Shown here: piece after piece, positions 17,149 through 26,844 of the stretch
Layout: every line of letters begins with the position of its first letter
Position numbering within the stretch: position 1 is the first letter of the stretch
DNA from: Bacteroidota bacterium
GTDB lineage: Bacteria > Bacteroidota > Bacteroidia > Bacteroidales > F082
Reading direction: 5' to 3'
DNA length: 64,000 bases
NCBI GenBank assembly: GCA_014382445.1
Contig: JACNJS010000045.1
Span: 183,391-247,390, forward strand
Notes under the pieces: model-generated
What the model saw: only the letters and a program-made list of their open reading frames with translations
Told to the model about the DNA's origin: nothing
The model's database searches: none
Program-made: the position numbers and the translations under genes

Positions 17149-18174
17149 TTATTTCCTTGATTTGAATATTGTAAGCACGATTAGTGCAAATAGTATTATT
17201 CCGGCGATGATAAACATCCATTTATTGATTACCCTGGATTCTACTTCCATCGTAATATCTTCAAATAGAAATGAATAAGTGTTTACATTCCAGCTAACGA
17301 TGTTTCCATTTGTAGAAGGAGAATTTGTTTCTGTTAAAAGGCCGGGCATCTCAACTAATACTTTGTAGTCTTCATTATCAAGCATTTTTTCAATGAATTG
17401 TATTTTACTATCCAATTTCATAAATTCTATACGATCTATTTCTTTCAGCTTGTAAACATCATCATTATCAGTCCATATAGCAAGGTCATCGACGAAGTCA
17501 AGTGTAGAATTAAATTTCCAATCATCAACTTTTTTAGCGATACTGTCCCGATAGTTTTCAGCCAGATCAGGATTGATGGCAGGAATGTCTAATTGTTCAA
17601 TGCCTATTTTAAATGCGTGGATAATTTCCTCCGTTATAGCTTCTTGCAAATAAGCCACGGCCTTATCTTCAGCTTGAGATATTTTAGCTGAATCACTACT
17701 GCTGACAGCAATTTTTCTCCCACCTAACCAAAGCAGATCCTCTTTGGTGATATAATCATTATAATCGAGCAGGGTAAAAGGATTTGAAGCCTTAATAGTT
17801 TCTGTATAATGCATGTAGGAATAAAAAAATACAAAATTTTCTCCTACATTAATAGTGCGATTTATTTTTTTTCTCCAGCCTGTATCCAGACTCATTTCCT
17901 TGTTAATAAGATCACTGTTTTTATAATATTTTGTATAAGTAAGGATATAATTGTTATCCTTAGCAGTATCTTTTGCTACTTCTCTCTCCCAGGTTTTATC
18001 CACAGAATATGGTAAATTAGGTGGTTTGAAAACATCTGCAGAGTCTCCTGTTATTGTAACAATTCGTGTGAACGATCCATCCTTATTAACCACGGTGCTG
18101 ATCGTTAATTCTCTACAACTACTAAAAGTTATAGCCAGAATGAATAAACTAAATATGATGTATTTTGTTTTCAT
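17149..18174 (-). CDS. Lipoprotein with C-terminal transmembrane anchor, sigma-operon member
   Basis: The 341-residue product starts with a lipoprotein signal (ITFSSCREL) and ends with a strong membrane helix (about residues 318-336, FIIAGIILFALIVLTI) and a basic tail (FKSRK). Between them is a largely hydrophilic periplasmic domain beginning with LTISTVVNKDGSFTR, which resembles the start of LppM-type lipoproteins. The double anchoring is unusual: a lipidated N-terminus plus a C-terminal helix. It follows the anti-sigma gene by 57 bp and precedes the membrane protein gene by 2 bp. I cannot name its function; a role in envelope sensing or remodelling is suggested only by context. Confidence 0.65.
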   Translation of the reverse strand: MKTKYIIFSLFILAITFSSCRELTISTVVNKDGSFTRIVTITGDSADVFKPPNLPYSVDKTWEREVAKDTAKDNNYILTYTKYYKNSDLINKEMSLDTGWRKKINRTINVGENFVFFYSYMHYTETIKASNPFTLLDYNDYITKEDLLWLGGRKIAVSSSDSAKISQAEDKAVAYLQEAITEEIIHAFKIGIEQLDIPAINPDLAENYRDSIAKKVDDWKFNSTLDFVDDLAIWTDNDDVYKLKEIDRIEFMKLDSKIQFIEKMLDNEDYKVLVEMPGLLTETNSPSTNGNIVSWNVNTYSFLFEDITMEVESRVINKWMFIIAGIILFALIVLTIFKSRK

Positions 18175-18231
18175 GACTTTCGATTTTACATTTTGGTCTC
18201 ATGTGTGCTATCTAAAATTAATGGTATTCGC

Positions 18232-18852
18232 TTAATTTGTATTATTAATAATTCTTGCTGATACCTCTTGCATAATTTGATTAATTCTTTGATTATCCAA
18301 TTTATTGATTGCCATGGAGGATACTCTTGTGCGAATAATACTGGTTTTAAGATTTAGATGACTTGCGTTAATTAAATCTTTAGTAAATGCCTTGTTAAAG
18401 GATTCAGGCTTAAACCCAAGGTTATAATTTATTATATTGTATAAATTGACATTTTTATGTTCCTTGGATATAAAAGAAACATGTTCTTCCATTTTTGAAA
18501 TTTTATCAACTTGCATATATTGTTCAATTCCAAAAACTATCATCAGGCTGATTGATGCGACGGCTAAAGATCTTCTTATCAACCAATAAATCTTAGGATT
18601 ACTATTCTTTGATTTTGGGGTTTGGTCTATTTCATCAATTCGACTTAAAATCCTTTTGGTTAAATTATCCGGGTCATGCAATTCAGGTTCTTTTTGCATT
18701 TGCCCAATAATATTTTTAGCCCTCATGCTTTCTGTAAAATTAGATTGGCATGTGTCACAGCTTTCAATATGACTTGATATTTCTGCTATATGCTTTTTAT
18801 TGTCCTCAAAAATCATTAGCTCTATTTTCTCTTTTATCATCTCACATTTCAT
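18232..18852 (-). CDS. Anti-sigma factor with zinc-finger-type N-terminus
   Basis: The 206-residue product carries the HxxxCxxC zinc anti-sigma motif in its first 40 residues (HIESCDTC) and one membrane segment near residues 95-113 (SLAVASISLMIVFGI). The remaining C-terminal part is predicted periplasmic. Such proteins hold an ECF sigma factor at the membrane and release it on envelope signals. It overlaps the sigma gene upstream by 4 bp, the usual sign of translational coupling. The C-terminal half has no recognised sensor domain. Confidence 0.82.
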   Translation of the reverse strand: MKCEMIKEKIELMIFEDNKKHIAEISSHIESCDTCQSNFTESMRAKNIIGQMQKEPELHDPDNLTKRILSRIDEIDQTPKSKNSNPKIYWLIRRSLAVASISLMIVFGIEQYMQVDKISKMEEHVSFISKEHKNVNLYNIINYNLGFKPESFNKAFTKDLINASHLNLKTSIIRTRVSSMAINKLDNQRINQIMQEVSARIINNTN

Positions 18853-19418
18853 CGGATACTCCTTTCATAAGATAAAATTTTGTGTAGTTTTTCTCCAATA
18901 GCTTTTCTGGCATGGTACAAATTACTTTTTACGGTTGTTTCAGGTAAAGCAAGGATGCCTTCTACTTCTGATGACTTCAGACCTTGCAAATCCCTAAGTA
19001 CAAATACAAGTCTTTGTTTTTCAGAAAGTGTATCAGCGTATAAGCTGATCAATTGTCCCGTTTCTCTATTGCTGAGAAGTGTTTCAGGAGTATTAACACT
19101 ATTCTGCCTATATCTTTCTTTATAATCATCAATATTCACCATATCCATTTTTTTATTCAACCGCAGTTGGTCAATTGCTGTATTGCTAACAATTTTATAC
19201 ATCCATGTTGTAAATTTTATTTTAGTATGATATAGTTTCATGTTTTTCCATATTTTAATAAAACTGTCCTGAACAATATCCTTTGCGTCATCTTCATTGC
19301 ATACTATTCTGAAAGCAAGGTTGAACGCATACTGCTGATGCTGCAAAACAAGCTTACCAAAGGCTTCTTTATCTCCATTTCTGGCATTATTAATGATATT
19401 TTCCGAATCAATCTGCAA
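18849..19418 (-). CDS. ECF-type RNA polymerase sigma factor
   Basis: The 189-residue product has region 2 (AFNLAFRIVCNEDDAKDIVQDSFIKIWKN, the -10 contacting helix) and region 4 with a helix-turn-helix (LSEKQRLVFVLRDLQGLKSSEVEGILALPETTVKSNLYHARK). There is no region 1.1 or 3, as expected for the extracytoplasmic-function class. It heads a probable operon: sigma, anti-sigma, lipoprotein, membrane protein. Autoregulation is common for such operons, but no promoter was defined here. The trigger is unknown. Confidence 0.9.
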   Translation of the reverse strand: MQIDSENIINNARNGDKEAFGKLVLQHQQYAFNLAFRIVCNEDDAKDIVQDSFIKIWKNMKLYHTKIKFTTWMYKIVSNTAIDQLRLNKKMDMVNIDDYKERYRQNSVNTPETLLSNRETGQLISLYADTLSEKQRLVFVLRDLQGLKSSEVEGILALPETTVKSNLYHARKAIGEKLHKILSYERSIR

Positions 19419-19571
19419 CAGAAAAATATGTGATTATGGTAATTATACGTTGAAAATAACAAAAAGTAAAATATAAGGACCGAATTTAATGTAAATAGAT
19501 TTGATTACGTTAATGACAAATCGGAATTTTATGCTTGTGCATAACCATTTAGCAAAACTCTTCTGTAAAAT

Positions 19572-19607
19572 AAAAAAGGTGACTTCTGTTTAGAACTCAC
19601 CTTTTTT
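19572..19607 (-). terminator. Intrinsic terminator downstream of the gene at 19627
   Basis: Perfect 11-bp complementary arms (19572-19582, 19597-19607) enclose a 14-nt loop. On the minus strand the stem ends in TCACCTTTTTT followed by ATTTT. It lies 20 bp after the stop of the barrel gene. The symmetry means it could also act on the plus strand. Confidence 0.85.
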
Positions 19608-19626
19608 ATTGATTTACAAGTTGTTT

Positions 19627-20295
19627 TTAAAACGGAGTAAGTGTTAGCCCAACTGATATAGGATACATTTCCGGACCAAGTCCTTTTTGAAAAATATCGG
19701 ATATCTGATAATAGCCAAATAAATTAATGGATTTATATCCGAAACGAAAAGTAAAACCATAGGCCCAATCCTCAGTATTAGCAATTGTTTTTCGTGTGAT
19801 ATTTATTCTGCTGTCTTCACCGGGGAGGTGTCCGACGTACTTGTCTTTGCTGCTGATTAAATATCGGATTTTAACTCCTGCACCAAATTTAATTCCACTT
19901 TTTAACCTTATTTTTAGTTCCAATGGAGCGGTTAAATACGTTAAGTTAATTTTGCTTCTTGTATAATCATCGGCTATAGGTGCAAATTTAATAGTATCGC
20001 CGTTAATATTTTCTATCCGGCTGTCGCTGTACATATTATGATTATCAATGCCGAGGCCGGCAGCAAATAAAGTGTTGCCTTTTCCTAATTCAAAATTATA
20101 CATCGCAAAAGCATTAAATCCCTGATTTATCGCCCGCAACTTCATGTCCTCAGGGGTGCCCAACCAAAAATCAGTGAAAAAGTCGGCACCAACAGTAATT
20201 TTTCTCTTTGCATCTTCACTAATTACTTGTGAAAATGAATTTCCAATTAAAAGGAAAACTAGTAGAGCTGAAAATATAGTTTTTAGATTCTTCAT
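19627..20295 (-). CDS. Outer-membrane beta-barrel-like protein
   Basis: From the ATG at 20295 the product is 222 residues with a signal peptide (LVFLLIGNSFSQ). The mature part has alternating strands (FNAFAMYNFELG, NLTYLTAPLELKIRLKSGIKFGAGVKIRY, AYGFTFRFGYKSINLFGYYQIS) and ends with SVGLTLTPF, a terminal phenylalanine usual for barrels inserted by BamA. The frame also runs six residues further to a TTG at 20313, which is less likely. Function is not known. An intrinsic terminator follows it, so it is transcribed separately from the sigma operon. Confidence 0.7.
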   Translation of the reverse strand: MKNLKTIFSALLVFLLIGNSFSQVISEDAKRKITVGADFFTDFWLGTPEDMKLRAINQGFNAFAMYNFELGKGNTLFAAGLGIDNHNMYSDSRIENINGDTIKFAPIADDYTRSKINLTYLTAPLELKIRLKSGIKFGAGVKIRYLISSKDKYVGHLPGEDSRINITRKTIANTEDWAYGFTFRFGYKSINLFGYYQISDIFQKGLGPEMYPISVGLTLTPF

Positions 20296-20417
20296 CTTAT
20301 TAATTTTTTGCAAATATACTTAATTCAATTGTTAATAAAAGTCGATGATTAGATTGTTTCGTTTTTAGATTGCCTGAAGGTTTTTAAATAAGTTGTACAA
20401 TATAAATTAGTTAAAGT

Positions 20418-21038
20418 TTAACCGTTCTGTTTAGAAATTAATTGGTCAATTACAGTCTGAATACGGCCTGAATTCCAACGTGCGGCTCCCTTTTTGATAA
20501 CAACAACAACCCCTTCTTTATCAATAATAAATGTTGTTGGTATGCTCTGGCTCTTAAAATCGGATGGCACTGATTTATTTTGATAAAAAGGTAAACTGTC
20601 AAGGTTGTTTTTTATAACAAATGCTTGCACCTTATCGGGGTTTTCATCGCTTACAATAATAAAATTAACCTCTTTATTGTATTTTTTATAGAGATCAGCA
20701 ATTCCGGGCAATTCGGCAACGCATGGAGGACACCAAGTGGCCCAAAAGTTTAAAAATACGGGTTTATCATTGAGCGAAGCAAAAGAAACGTGCCGTCCTT
20801 CCATATCATAAATTTGCCACAACTTTGTTTGATTGTTTATTTTAAATTGTTCATCGCTATCTAAAGTAGATGGGGGCAAGGACGTAATCTGAATAAAAAA
20901 TGATGCAACTTCTGTTCTTGTAGAAGGAATGATTAAGAGGACAATAAGAATAATAAAAACAGCATCCGAAAGGATGCTGTACCACTTTTTTTTAGCCAGA
21001 TATTTTTTAATGGAGGCTTTTAGATTGAAGCTTGCCAA
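20418..21038 (-). CDS. TlpA-like thiol-disulfide oxidoreductase, membrane anchored
   Basis: The 206-residue product has one N-terminal membrane segment (DAVFIILIVLLIIPS, about residues 25-40) and then a thioredoxin-fold domain. The redox site CPPC is in FLNFWATWCPPCVAELP, and the cis-proline region is SIPTTFIIDKEG. TlpA/ResA-type proteins reduce cytochrome c apoproteins or other extracytoplasmic thiols; the substrate here is unknown. The gene lies 17 bp after a small conserved gene and is probably the last gene of the minus-strand group starting with flavodoxin at 24891. Confidence 0.85.
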   Translation of the reverse strand: MASFNLKASIKKYLAKKKWYSILSDAVFIILIVLLIIPSTRTEVASFFIQITSLPPSTLDSDEQFKINNQTKLWQIYDMEGRHVSFASLNDKPVFLNFWATWCPPCVAELPGIADLYKKYNKEVNFIIVSDENPDKVQAFVIKNNLDSLPFYQNKSVPSDFKSQSIPTTFIIDKEGVVVVIKKGAARWNSGRIQTVIDQLISKQNG

Positions 21039-21055
21039 CGACCCTATTTTATAAT

Positions 21056-21457
21056 TTAAATTAATTCAGCTCTTCTATCAAGCAGTTCGTTAATCTGATC
21101 TTCTGTAAGATTGGGATTTTTAAGTAATTTGTCAATATCCCCAACAGATTGTGAAGGTGAGTCTATTTTTAACACAGGCTCATCCGGATCGAGATTTACA
21201 AATTCATCTTCCCCTAATTGTTCTCTGAGTTGCTTAACCAAATCGCTAATCATTTGTTTTACGGGTTCACCAAACTGCCCTTGTAGCTGAGTTCCTATTT
21301 GGTCTTTCATGTTTTCATAATTACTAAAAAAAAACTGAAATTGTTTCAGCATCATGCCATCAACTCCGGGAACATCTTCCAGCGATTGAGTTTCAACAAG
21401 CTTCTTAAACAGCTTGAACAGTTCGTCAAGATCGTGTTTGAATTTTTCATCTTCCAT
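21056..21457 (-). CDS. Small acidic protein of unknown function
   Basis: The 133-residue product has no signal peptide or membrane segment and is rich in Asp, Glu and Leu. It begins with a helical stretch (DLDELFKLFKKLVET) and ends with a short helix-turn-helix-like segment (LTEDQINELLDRRAELI). I do not recognise a family. It could be a cytoplasmic adaptor, but nothing beyond its composition supports that. It lies 57 bp after the DUF4837 gene and 17 bp before the TlpA-like gene, in the same direction. Confidence 0.55.
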   Translation of the reverse strand: MEDEKFKHDLDELFKLFKKLVETQSLEDVPGVDGMMLKQFQFFFSNYENMKDQIGTQLQGQFGEPVKQMISDLVKQLREQLGEDEFVNLDPDEPVLKIDSPSQSVGDIDKLLKNPNLTEDQINELLDRRAELI

Positions 21458-21514
21458 AACAGTGGTAAAATTAATAATAAAAGGGTTTCCCTTTATTATG
21501 AGATTGTTAAATAA

Positions 21515-22525
21515 TTACAAATTTCTGAATTCTACAGAATAAATAATTGCTTCAAGCTGACGGAGTAAATTTCGTTTCTTCTTGTTAGGATGATAAACAT
21601 AACCAACTATTGTATTAATTCGATTTTTGCCAGGATCGACAAAAGTATAGCTAACAAAGGGACCACCCATAAAATCGTTTTCAACACTCCAAACTCCACG
21701 CATCTCAATTGTATACTCTGAAGTAAAATTTTCAACCTGTTTAGTAACCGGTGAAATAAACTCGCTATCTATTGCCATATATGATCCTTCGGATTCACCA
21801 GGAACAGACTGCTTTAAATCGCGGTTTGTACGGGCAACAATTGAGTTTAAGGAAAATTGTTTTTCGTCGACATATGGCTCCGAAATAATTATAATTCCCT
21901 GGCTATAATCCGTGACCTCTTTTCTTATCCACATAAATCCGGGCTCGGTTTTGGCTACATAAAAACCCTGAGGAATTATAATGTCGAGATTAAACGCTTT
22001 GCGAACTTCATTAAGCACTTTGTTTTTTGAACCTGGGCGAAATACTGATAAGATTCTGCTCCTTTCGGCTTCATTATAATCCTTAATAATACCATCAGCA
22101 TACTTTGGAAAATCGTCTGCAAATGATGTTGCAGAAGGTGAAGTGATTTTAATCACCCGCTGAGGGCCAGCCCAGTTATCTTTATACGACTCTACTTTTG
22201 TGGATGTGGAATTTTTATCAATATTAATTATCAGAATGTTTCTATGCTTTTTAAACATATCTGAAAAGTTGTTAATTGTGATATGGGCCAAATCGAAAAT
22301 GGGCTCCACTTGTGATAGGCCATAATATTCCAGCTCTAGTTGGCTTTTAATAGATTGGCCAATTAAATTATCCCATTGTTGCTCGTTTTGTAAAACAATT
22401 AGTACCTCTGATGTGTTCCCTATTGAGCGGGGTAGTTCCGATCGTTTTTTATTACTATCACACGACGACAAGGAAATTATTGACAGTAATAAAACAAACA
22501 AGCCTAATAATCCGTATATTTTCAT
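21515..22525 (-). CDS. DUF4837 family lipoprotein
   Basis: The 336-residue product from the ATG at 22525 begins with a lipoprotein signal (LLSIISLSSCDSNKK) and continues with SIGNTSEVLIVLQNEQQWDN, the characteristic N-terminal block of DUF4837, a family found mainly in Bacteroidota. An in-frame ATG four codons earlier at 22537 is also possible. Conserved tryptophans and a FMGGPFVSY motif occur near the C-terminus. The function is unknown. It precedes the small acidic protein and follows the LysM transglycosylase gene by 79 bp, so a link to the cell envelope is plausible. Confidence 0.78.
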   Translation of the reverse strand: MKIYGLLGLFVLLLSIISLSSCDSNKKRSELPRSIGNTSEVLIVLQNEQQWDNLIGQSIKSQLELEYYGLSQVEPIFDLAHITINNFSDMFKKHRNILIINIDKNSTSTKVESYKDNWAGPQRVIKITSPSATSFADDFPKYADGIIKDYNEAERSRILSVFRPGSKNKVLNEVRKAFNLDIIIPQGFYVAKTEPGFMWIRKEVTDYSQGIIIISEPYVDEKQFSLNSIVARTNRDLKQSVPGESEGSYMAIDSEFISPVTKQVENFTSEYTIEMRGVWSVENDFMGGPFVSYTFVDPGKNRINTIVGYVYHPNKKKRNLLRQLEAIIYSVEFRNL

Positions 22526-22604
22526 TGTTATTCTCATATATTTAACTCTTCACTTATATTTAAAGATGCTATTATATAACTACTTAAAGTGAAGAATATT
22601 GCGA

Positions 22605-24353
22605 TCAACTTACAACAGCAATTTTAATTTTTTGGCCTGGTTTAATACGATTGTTGTTGCTAAAATTGTTTAACGATTTGATCTTGTCAACAGTAACGCC
22701 ATCATATTCCTTGGCAATATCCCATAAAGTATCGCCTTTGCGCACCACGTGATAAAGATATTTTCCTTCTTGCACCGAGCTGCTGGTTTTTTCGGCAGGT
22801 TTGTAAACAATCAGTTCTTGTTTTGGAAATATAATTGAATTTCTCAGGTTATTCCATTCTTGGAGATCGGTTACTGTACATTGATATTTTTTAGCAATTA
22901 AACCTAAATTTTCTCCGTTTTTAACAAGATGAGTCGATTTTTCTAAAGATCGCATTACAGGAGTTGATGTATGTTGATAATACTCATAGCTTCCCGAACC
23001 AAACAACACTAATTTTTGTCCGGGATAAATTGTATTACTTTTAAGGTTATTCCACGCTTTTATCTGATTAACGTATATATTGTTTCGTTTAGCTATAAGA
23101 CCGAGACTTTCGCCGCTTCTAACAATATGAATATTTCTATCTTTCGCTTTTTTAACCTCTTCAAGCAGCAGGTCGCGTTTAATGCCTTTGTGTGTTTTAT
23201 AGGCATATAATTGCTGCTCATTATTAAGGTAATCACCAACATATTTGCGCGGTATCCTTATAGTATAGTTTTTATCTGCAGTTGCAGGAATAATGTTTTT
23301 CTTGAACTGAGGGTTCAGGAATTTAAGTTCATCAATTGGGATGCCAAGCATTTCGTTAAGCTGATCGAAAGCAAGCACATCATTAATTGTTACCGTATCG
23401 ATATCGTAATGAAAAACCCCGGGGAGCATAGGTGAAATATTGTGTTCAGCAGCATGATTCATAACATAGTTGATGGCAATAAATGCAGGAACATATCCAC
23501 GAGTTTCCCTTGGAAGAAATGGCCACACAGCCCAATAATTTTTCGTACCACCTGCGCGGCGGATTGCCCTGTTAACATTTCCTGCCCCAGAATTATAAGC
23601 AGCCAGTGCCAGCGACCAGTCATTATAAATATCGTACAAATCACTTAGGTGTTCACAGGCAGCTACCGTTGATTTATATGGGTCGTACCTGTCGTCAACC
23701 AGCGAGGTTACTTTAAGCCCATATACTTTTCCTGTGCCATACATAAACTGCCACAATCCTTTCGCTCCCATATGCGAACCTGCCGATGGGTTTAATGCCG
23801 ATTCAACAATTGCAAGATATTTAATCTCGATGGGCATGTTATATTTATCCAACACCTCTTCAAACATAGGAAAATATATTTCGGCGAGACCCAGCATTTT
23901 AGCAGTAAGCTCTCTTTTTCTAACTGCGTAAAGATTAATAAAACTCTTAACTTCTTTATTATAAGTAAGCTCAATTGGCGTTTCGCGATTTAGGGCTTCA
24001 ATTTTTTGCTCATATATCGAATCATGATATGTGGGTATATCCCCCGTATTAAATTTCATGAAGTCATTTGCGGATGTGTTTGCACTGAAGAAAGGCCGAC
24101 TATAAAATTTTACATAAAGCAGACTATCTAATGTAGTAAGCACCTGCGAATCTTTTATTAATAATTCAAATGCCCCGATTGTGTCAATGTTAATGTCAGT
24201 TAATGATGGGGTTTCGTTAACTTCAACTTCAACAATAATTACTGTTGAGTCAGTAGTAAATGTAGAAATTGTGTCCGGCACCTGCTGAGCCACCAGGTTA
24301 AAAACAGTTAGATATGTTAATGCACATATGGCAGTAATTTTTAATATATTCAT
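22605..24353 (-). CDS. MltD-like lytic transglycosylase with three LysM domains
   Basis: The 582-residue product starts with a signal peptide ([13 protein letters not shown]). A soluble lytic transglycosylase domain follows at about residues 160-310: [12 protein letters not shown] has the catalytic glutamate, and GLWQFM and [12 protein letters not shown] are the usual substrate motifs. Three LysM modules close the protein (about 410-455, 480-525 and 535-580), each with the pattern V(R/K)xGExLxxIA and NxL. These bind peptidoglycan. The enzyme cleaves murein glycan strands to anhydro-muropeptides in the periplasm. It lies 13 bp after flavodoxin, with which it is probably co-transcribed; no functional link to flavodoxin is obvious. 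Confidence 0.9.
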   Translation of the reverse strand: MNILKITAICALTYLTVFNLVAQQVPDTISTFTTDSTVIIVEVEVNETPSLTDINIDTIGAFELLIKDSQVLTTLDSLLYVKFYSRPFFSANTSANDFMKFNTGDIPTYHDSIYEQKIEALNRETPIELTYNKEVKSFINLYAVRKRELTAKMLGLAEIYFPMFEEVLDKYNMPIEIKYLAIVESALNPSAGSHMGAKGLWQFMYGTGKVYGLKVTSLVDDRYDPYKSTVAACEHLSDLYDIYNDWSLALAAYNSGAGNVNRAIRRAGGTKNYWAVWPFLPRETRGYVPAFIAINYVMNHAAEHNISPMLPGVFHYDIDTVTINDVLAFDQLNEMLGIPIDELKFLNPQFKKNIIPATADKNYTIRIPRKYVGDYLNNEQQLYAYKTHKGIKRDLLLEEVKKAKDRNIHIVRSGESLGLIAKRNNIYVNQIKAWNNLKSNTIYPGQKLVLFGSGSYEYYQHTSTPVMRSLEKSTHLVKNGENLGLIAKKYQCTVTDLQEWNNLRNSIIFPKQELIVYKPAEKTSSSVQEGKYLYHVVRKGDTLWDIAKEYDGVTVDKIKSLNNFSNNNRIKPGQKIKIAVVS

Positions 24354-24366
24354 ATTGTAAGAATAA

Positions 24367-24891
24367 TTAAATACCTATTTCTTTTTTAATCTTATCTGTC
24401 CATTCTTTAATTCGATCTTCACTTAGTTCGGGTTCATTGTCAACATCGAGAGCAAGTCCGTAAAAGAAACCGTCTTTTTCACCGTCCGAATCGGTAAAGT
24501 TATAACCATCCGATGGCCAGCTGCCAATAGTACTGATGTTTAGTTTGTCCATTTCGTCTTTGTATATTCCAAGTCCGTCAACAAAGTTGTCGGGATATAG
24601 AACCTGATCGCCCAGCCCGAAAGAAGCGGCACTAATACTACAACCGCCTTTGCTTTCAATCTTTCTGAAAAAACGGTTCCATTCATTGTCGGCCACGGCA
24701 TCTTCCCAGTTTTCGGCACCAATAGTCGAGTGCCCGAGTATCATCAAATCGTAGTTTTCGATTGTCCTAATATCGAAACTAACAAGGTCAAACATGTCAA
24801 TAATGTGTGAGTCAAACATCTTGTAAACCTCATGGGCTGTATTTTCTACATTTCCCCCTTTACCCCAATAAAGAAGCACTATTTTTTTCAT
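24367..24891 (-). CDS. Flavodoxin
   Basis: The 174-residue product has the length and pattern of a long-chain flavodoxin: a first strand and FMN phosphate loop ([14 protein letters not shown], replacing the usual TGTE-type loop), [16 protein letters not shown] near the 60s loop, and a C-terminal [17 protein letters not shown]. Flavodoxins carry electrons between redox enzymes through bound FMN. The phosphate loop differs from E. coli FldA but keeps the glycines. A -7 box lies upstream at 24914-24921. It opens a probable operon with the LysM transglycosylase, DUF4837, the acidic protein and the TlpA-like gene. Confidence 0.85.
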   Translation of the reverse strand: MKKIVLLYWGKGGNVENTAHEVYKMFDSHIIDMFDLVSFDIRTIENYDLMILGHSTIGAENWEDAVADNEWNRFFRKIESKGGCSISAASFGLGDQVLYPDNFVDGLGIYKDEMDKLNISTIGSWPSDGYNFTDSDGEKDGFFYGLALDVDNEPELSEDRIKEWTDKIKKEIGI

Positions 24892-24913
24892 TTACATTTT
24901 GGATTTTGAATCG

Positions 24914-24969
24914 CAAAAGTACAATATAATTATCAGTTACAGGTTATTAATGTCATCTATGTATATTTG
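24914..24969. promoter_or_regulatory. Divergent promoter boxes, flavodoxin and ABC exporter
   Basis: On the minus strand TACTTTTG (24914-24921) lies 22 bp before the flavodoxin ATG. On the plus strand TATATTTG (24962-24969) lies 31 bp before the ABC exporter ATG. Both match TAnnTTTG. Clear -33 TTTG elements were not seen for either. Confidence 0.5.
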
Positions 24970-25000
24970 CAAAAACGCATTAATATTTTCATAGTTTATA

Positions 25001-26824
25001 ATGAAGAAATTTTACAGAGTACTTGCCTATATTAAACCATATTACGGTTATGCCGGATTAAATGTAATTTTTAACCTGCTAACAATCGTTTTTTCGCTTT
25101 TCTCATTTGCCTTACTCATTCCGTTTTTAAACTTGCTGTTTGGTATTAATGACCTGTTAACCGAAAAGCCCGAGCTCGTGTTTAACACAAAGTCGTTACT
25201 CGATTACTTAAATTTCCAGATCAGCCAGGTGATAATTACCAGTGGTAAAATTCAGGCCTTGGTATATATCTGTATCGTATTAATGGTTGCTTTCTTTTGC
25301 AGAAATTTTGCCCGTTTTTTTGCAATGTATTACATGGCTAATGTACGTGTTGGCGCAATTAAAGGAATGCGGAACGACATTTACTTCAAATTATTGATAC
25401 TTCCGCTTTCATTTTTTTCAAAGCACAAAAAAGGTGATATTATTGCCAGGGTAACCACCGATGTTCAGGAGGTTGAAGTTTCGATAATGAATTATTTGGA
25501 GATGATTGTGCGTGACCCGATAACGATAATTGCATACTTTATCTTTATGGTTAGTATGAGTCCAACACTTACTTTATTCGTGTTGATAATCCTTCCAATT
25601 ACAGGTTTTATTATTGGACGAATTGGCAAAAGCCTGCGTAAACAATCGAAGATAGGAATGACGAAATTTGCCGGCCTTCTTTCAACCATTGAAGAATCAA
25701 TATCGGGGCTAAGGATAATAAAAGCCTTTAATGCCATTGAATATTCCAATGAAAAGTTCAGGGATTCAAACGATGATTATTCAAAATTACTTACCTGGAT
25801 TTATCGACGCCGCGATTTGTCGTCGCCATTAAGTGAGTTCTTATCATCGGTGGTAATAATTATAGTATTGTGGTTTGGAGGCAAAATGGTTTTGTCGGAC
25901 AATCCTACCATTCAGGCGGCAGATTTTATTACTTACATTGTTGTTTTTTCGCAGATAATTCCACCTGCCAAAACCTTTGCCCAGGGTTTCTATAGCATTC
26001 AAAAGGGAATAGCTTCGGCCGAAAGGATTTTTGAGGTTCTTGATGCAGAGGAGCTTATAATGGAAAAACCTGACGCATTGCCAATAAAGTCGTTAGAAAA
26101 GGAAATAGAATATAAAAATGTAAGTTTTAAGTATGAGAATATTTACGTACTTAAAAACGTAAATCTGAGAATAGAAAAAGGAAAGATTATTGCTCTTGTT
26201 GGCGAATCGGGCGGGGGTAAATCGACCATGGCCGACCTTTTACCGAGATTTTATGATGTAGATGAGGGAGAGTTGCTAATTGACGGAATAAACATAAAAG
26301 ATCTGAAAATAGATGATGTCAGGGGGCTGATGGGAATTGTATCGCAGGAGAGCATATTGTTTAACGACAGCATTTTTAACAATATTGCTTTCGGGAAAAA
26401 GAATGTGTCCGAAAGTGATGTTGTTGAAGCAGCAAGGATAGCAAATGCCGATGAGTTTATTTTGAAAACAGAAAATGGCTACCAAACAAATATTGGCGAC
26501 CGAGGCATGAAACTTTCGGGCGGGCAACGGCAACGGATTAGCATCGCCAGGGCGGTATTGGCTAACCCCCCAATATTGATACTTGACGAAGCCACATCAT
26601 CATTAGATACCGAGTCGGAAAAGCTTGTTCAAAATGCGTTAACAAATATTATGAAAGACCGCACAACAGTGGTTATTGCGCACAGGTTGTCAACAGTACA
26701 ACATGCCGATGAGATAATAGTTATTAAAAAAGGTGAAATAGTTGAACGGGGAACTCATGAAGAACTTATTTTGTTGGACGGTGCTTATAAAAGATTGCAG
26801 CAATTACAAGCTTTTAAAGGGTAG
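25001..26824 (+). CDS. MsbA-like ABC exporter
   Basis: The 607-residue product is a half-transporter: six membrane helices in about the first 330 residues, then one nucleotide-binding domain. Walker A is GESGGGKST (about 400-408), the signature LSGGQRQR, Walker B ILILDEATSSLD, and the H-loop is in VIAHRLSTVQ. It should work as a homodimer. The family includes MsbA (lipid A flippase) and many multidrug exporters, and sequence alone does not distinguish them. An extra 30-residue loop after the first helix (GINDLLTEKP) is unusual. It is divergently arranged with flavodoxin and stands alone. Confidence 0.88.
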   Translation: MKKFYRVLAYIKPYYGYAGLNVIFNLLTIVFSLFSFALLIPFLNLLFGINDLLTEKPELVFNTKSLLDYLNFQISQVIITSGKIQALVYICIVLMVAFFCRNFARFFAMYYMANVRVGAIKGMRNDIYFKLLILPLSFFSKHKKGDIIARVTTDVQEVEVSIMNYLEMIVRDPITIIAYFIFMVSMSPTLTLFVLIILPITGFIIGRIGKSLRKQSKIGMTKFAGLLSTIEESISGLRIIKAFNAIEYSNEKFRDSNDDYSKLLTWIYRRRDLSSPLSEFLSSVVIIIVLWFGGKMVLSDNPTIQAADFITYIVVFSQIIPPAKTFAQGFYSIQKGIASAERIFEVLDAEELIMEKPDALPIKSLEKEIEYKNVSFKYENIYVLKNVNLRIEKGKIIALVGESGGGKSTMADLLPRFYDVDEGELLIDGINIKDLKIDDVRGLMGIVSQESILFNDSIFNNIAFGKKNVSESDVVEAARIANADEFILKTENGYQTNIGDRGMKLSGGQRQRISIARAVLANPPILILDEATSSLDTESEKLVQNALTNIMKDRTTVVIAHRLSTVQHADEIIVIKKGEIVERGTHEELILLDGAYKRLQQLQAFKG

Positions 26825-26844
26825 CTGAGCCGGTTTTAGGATGG

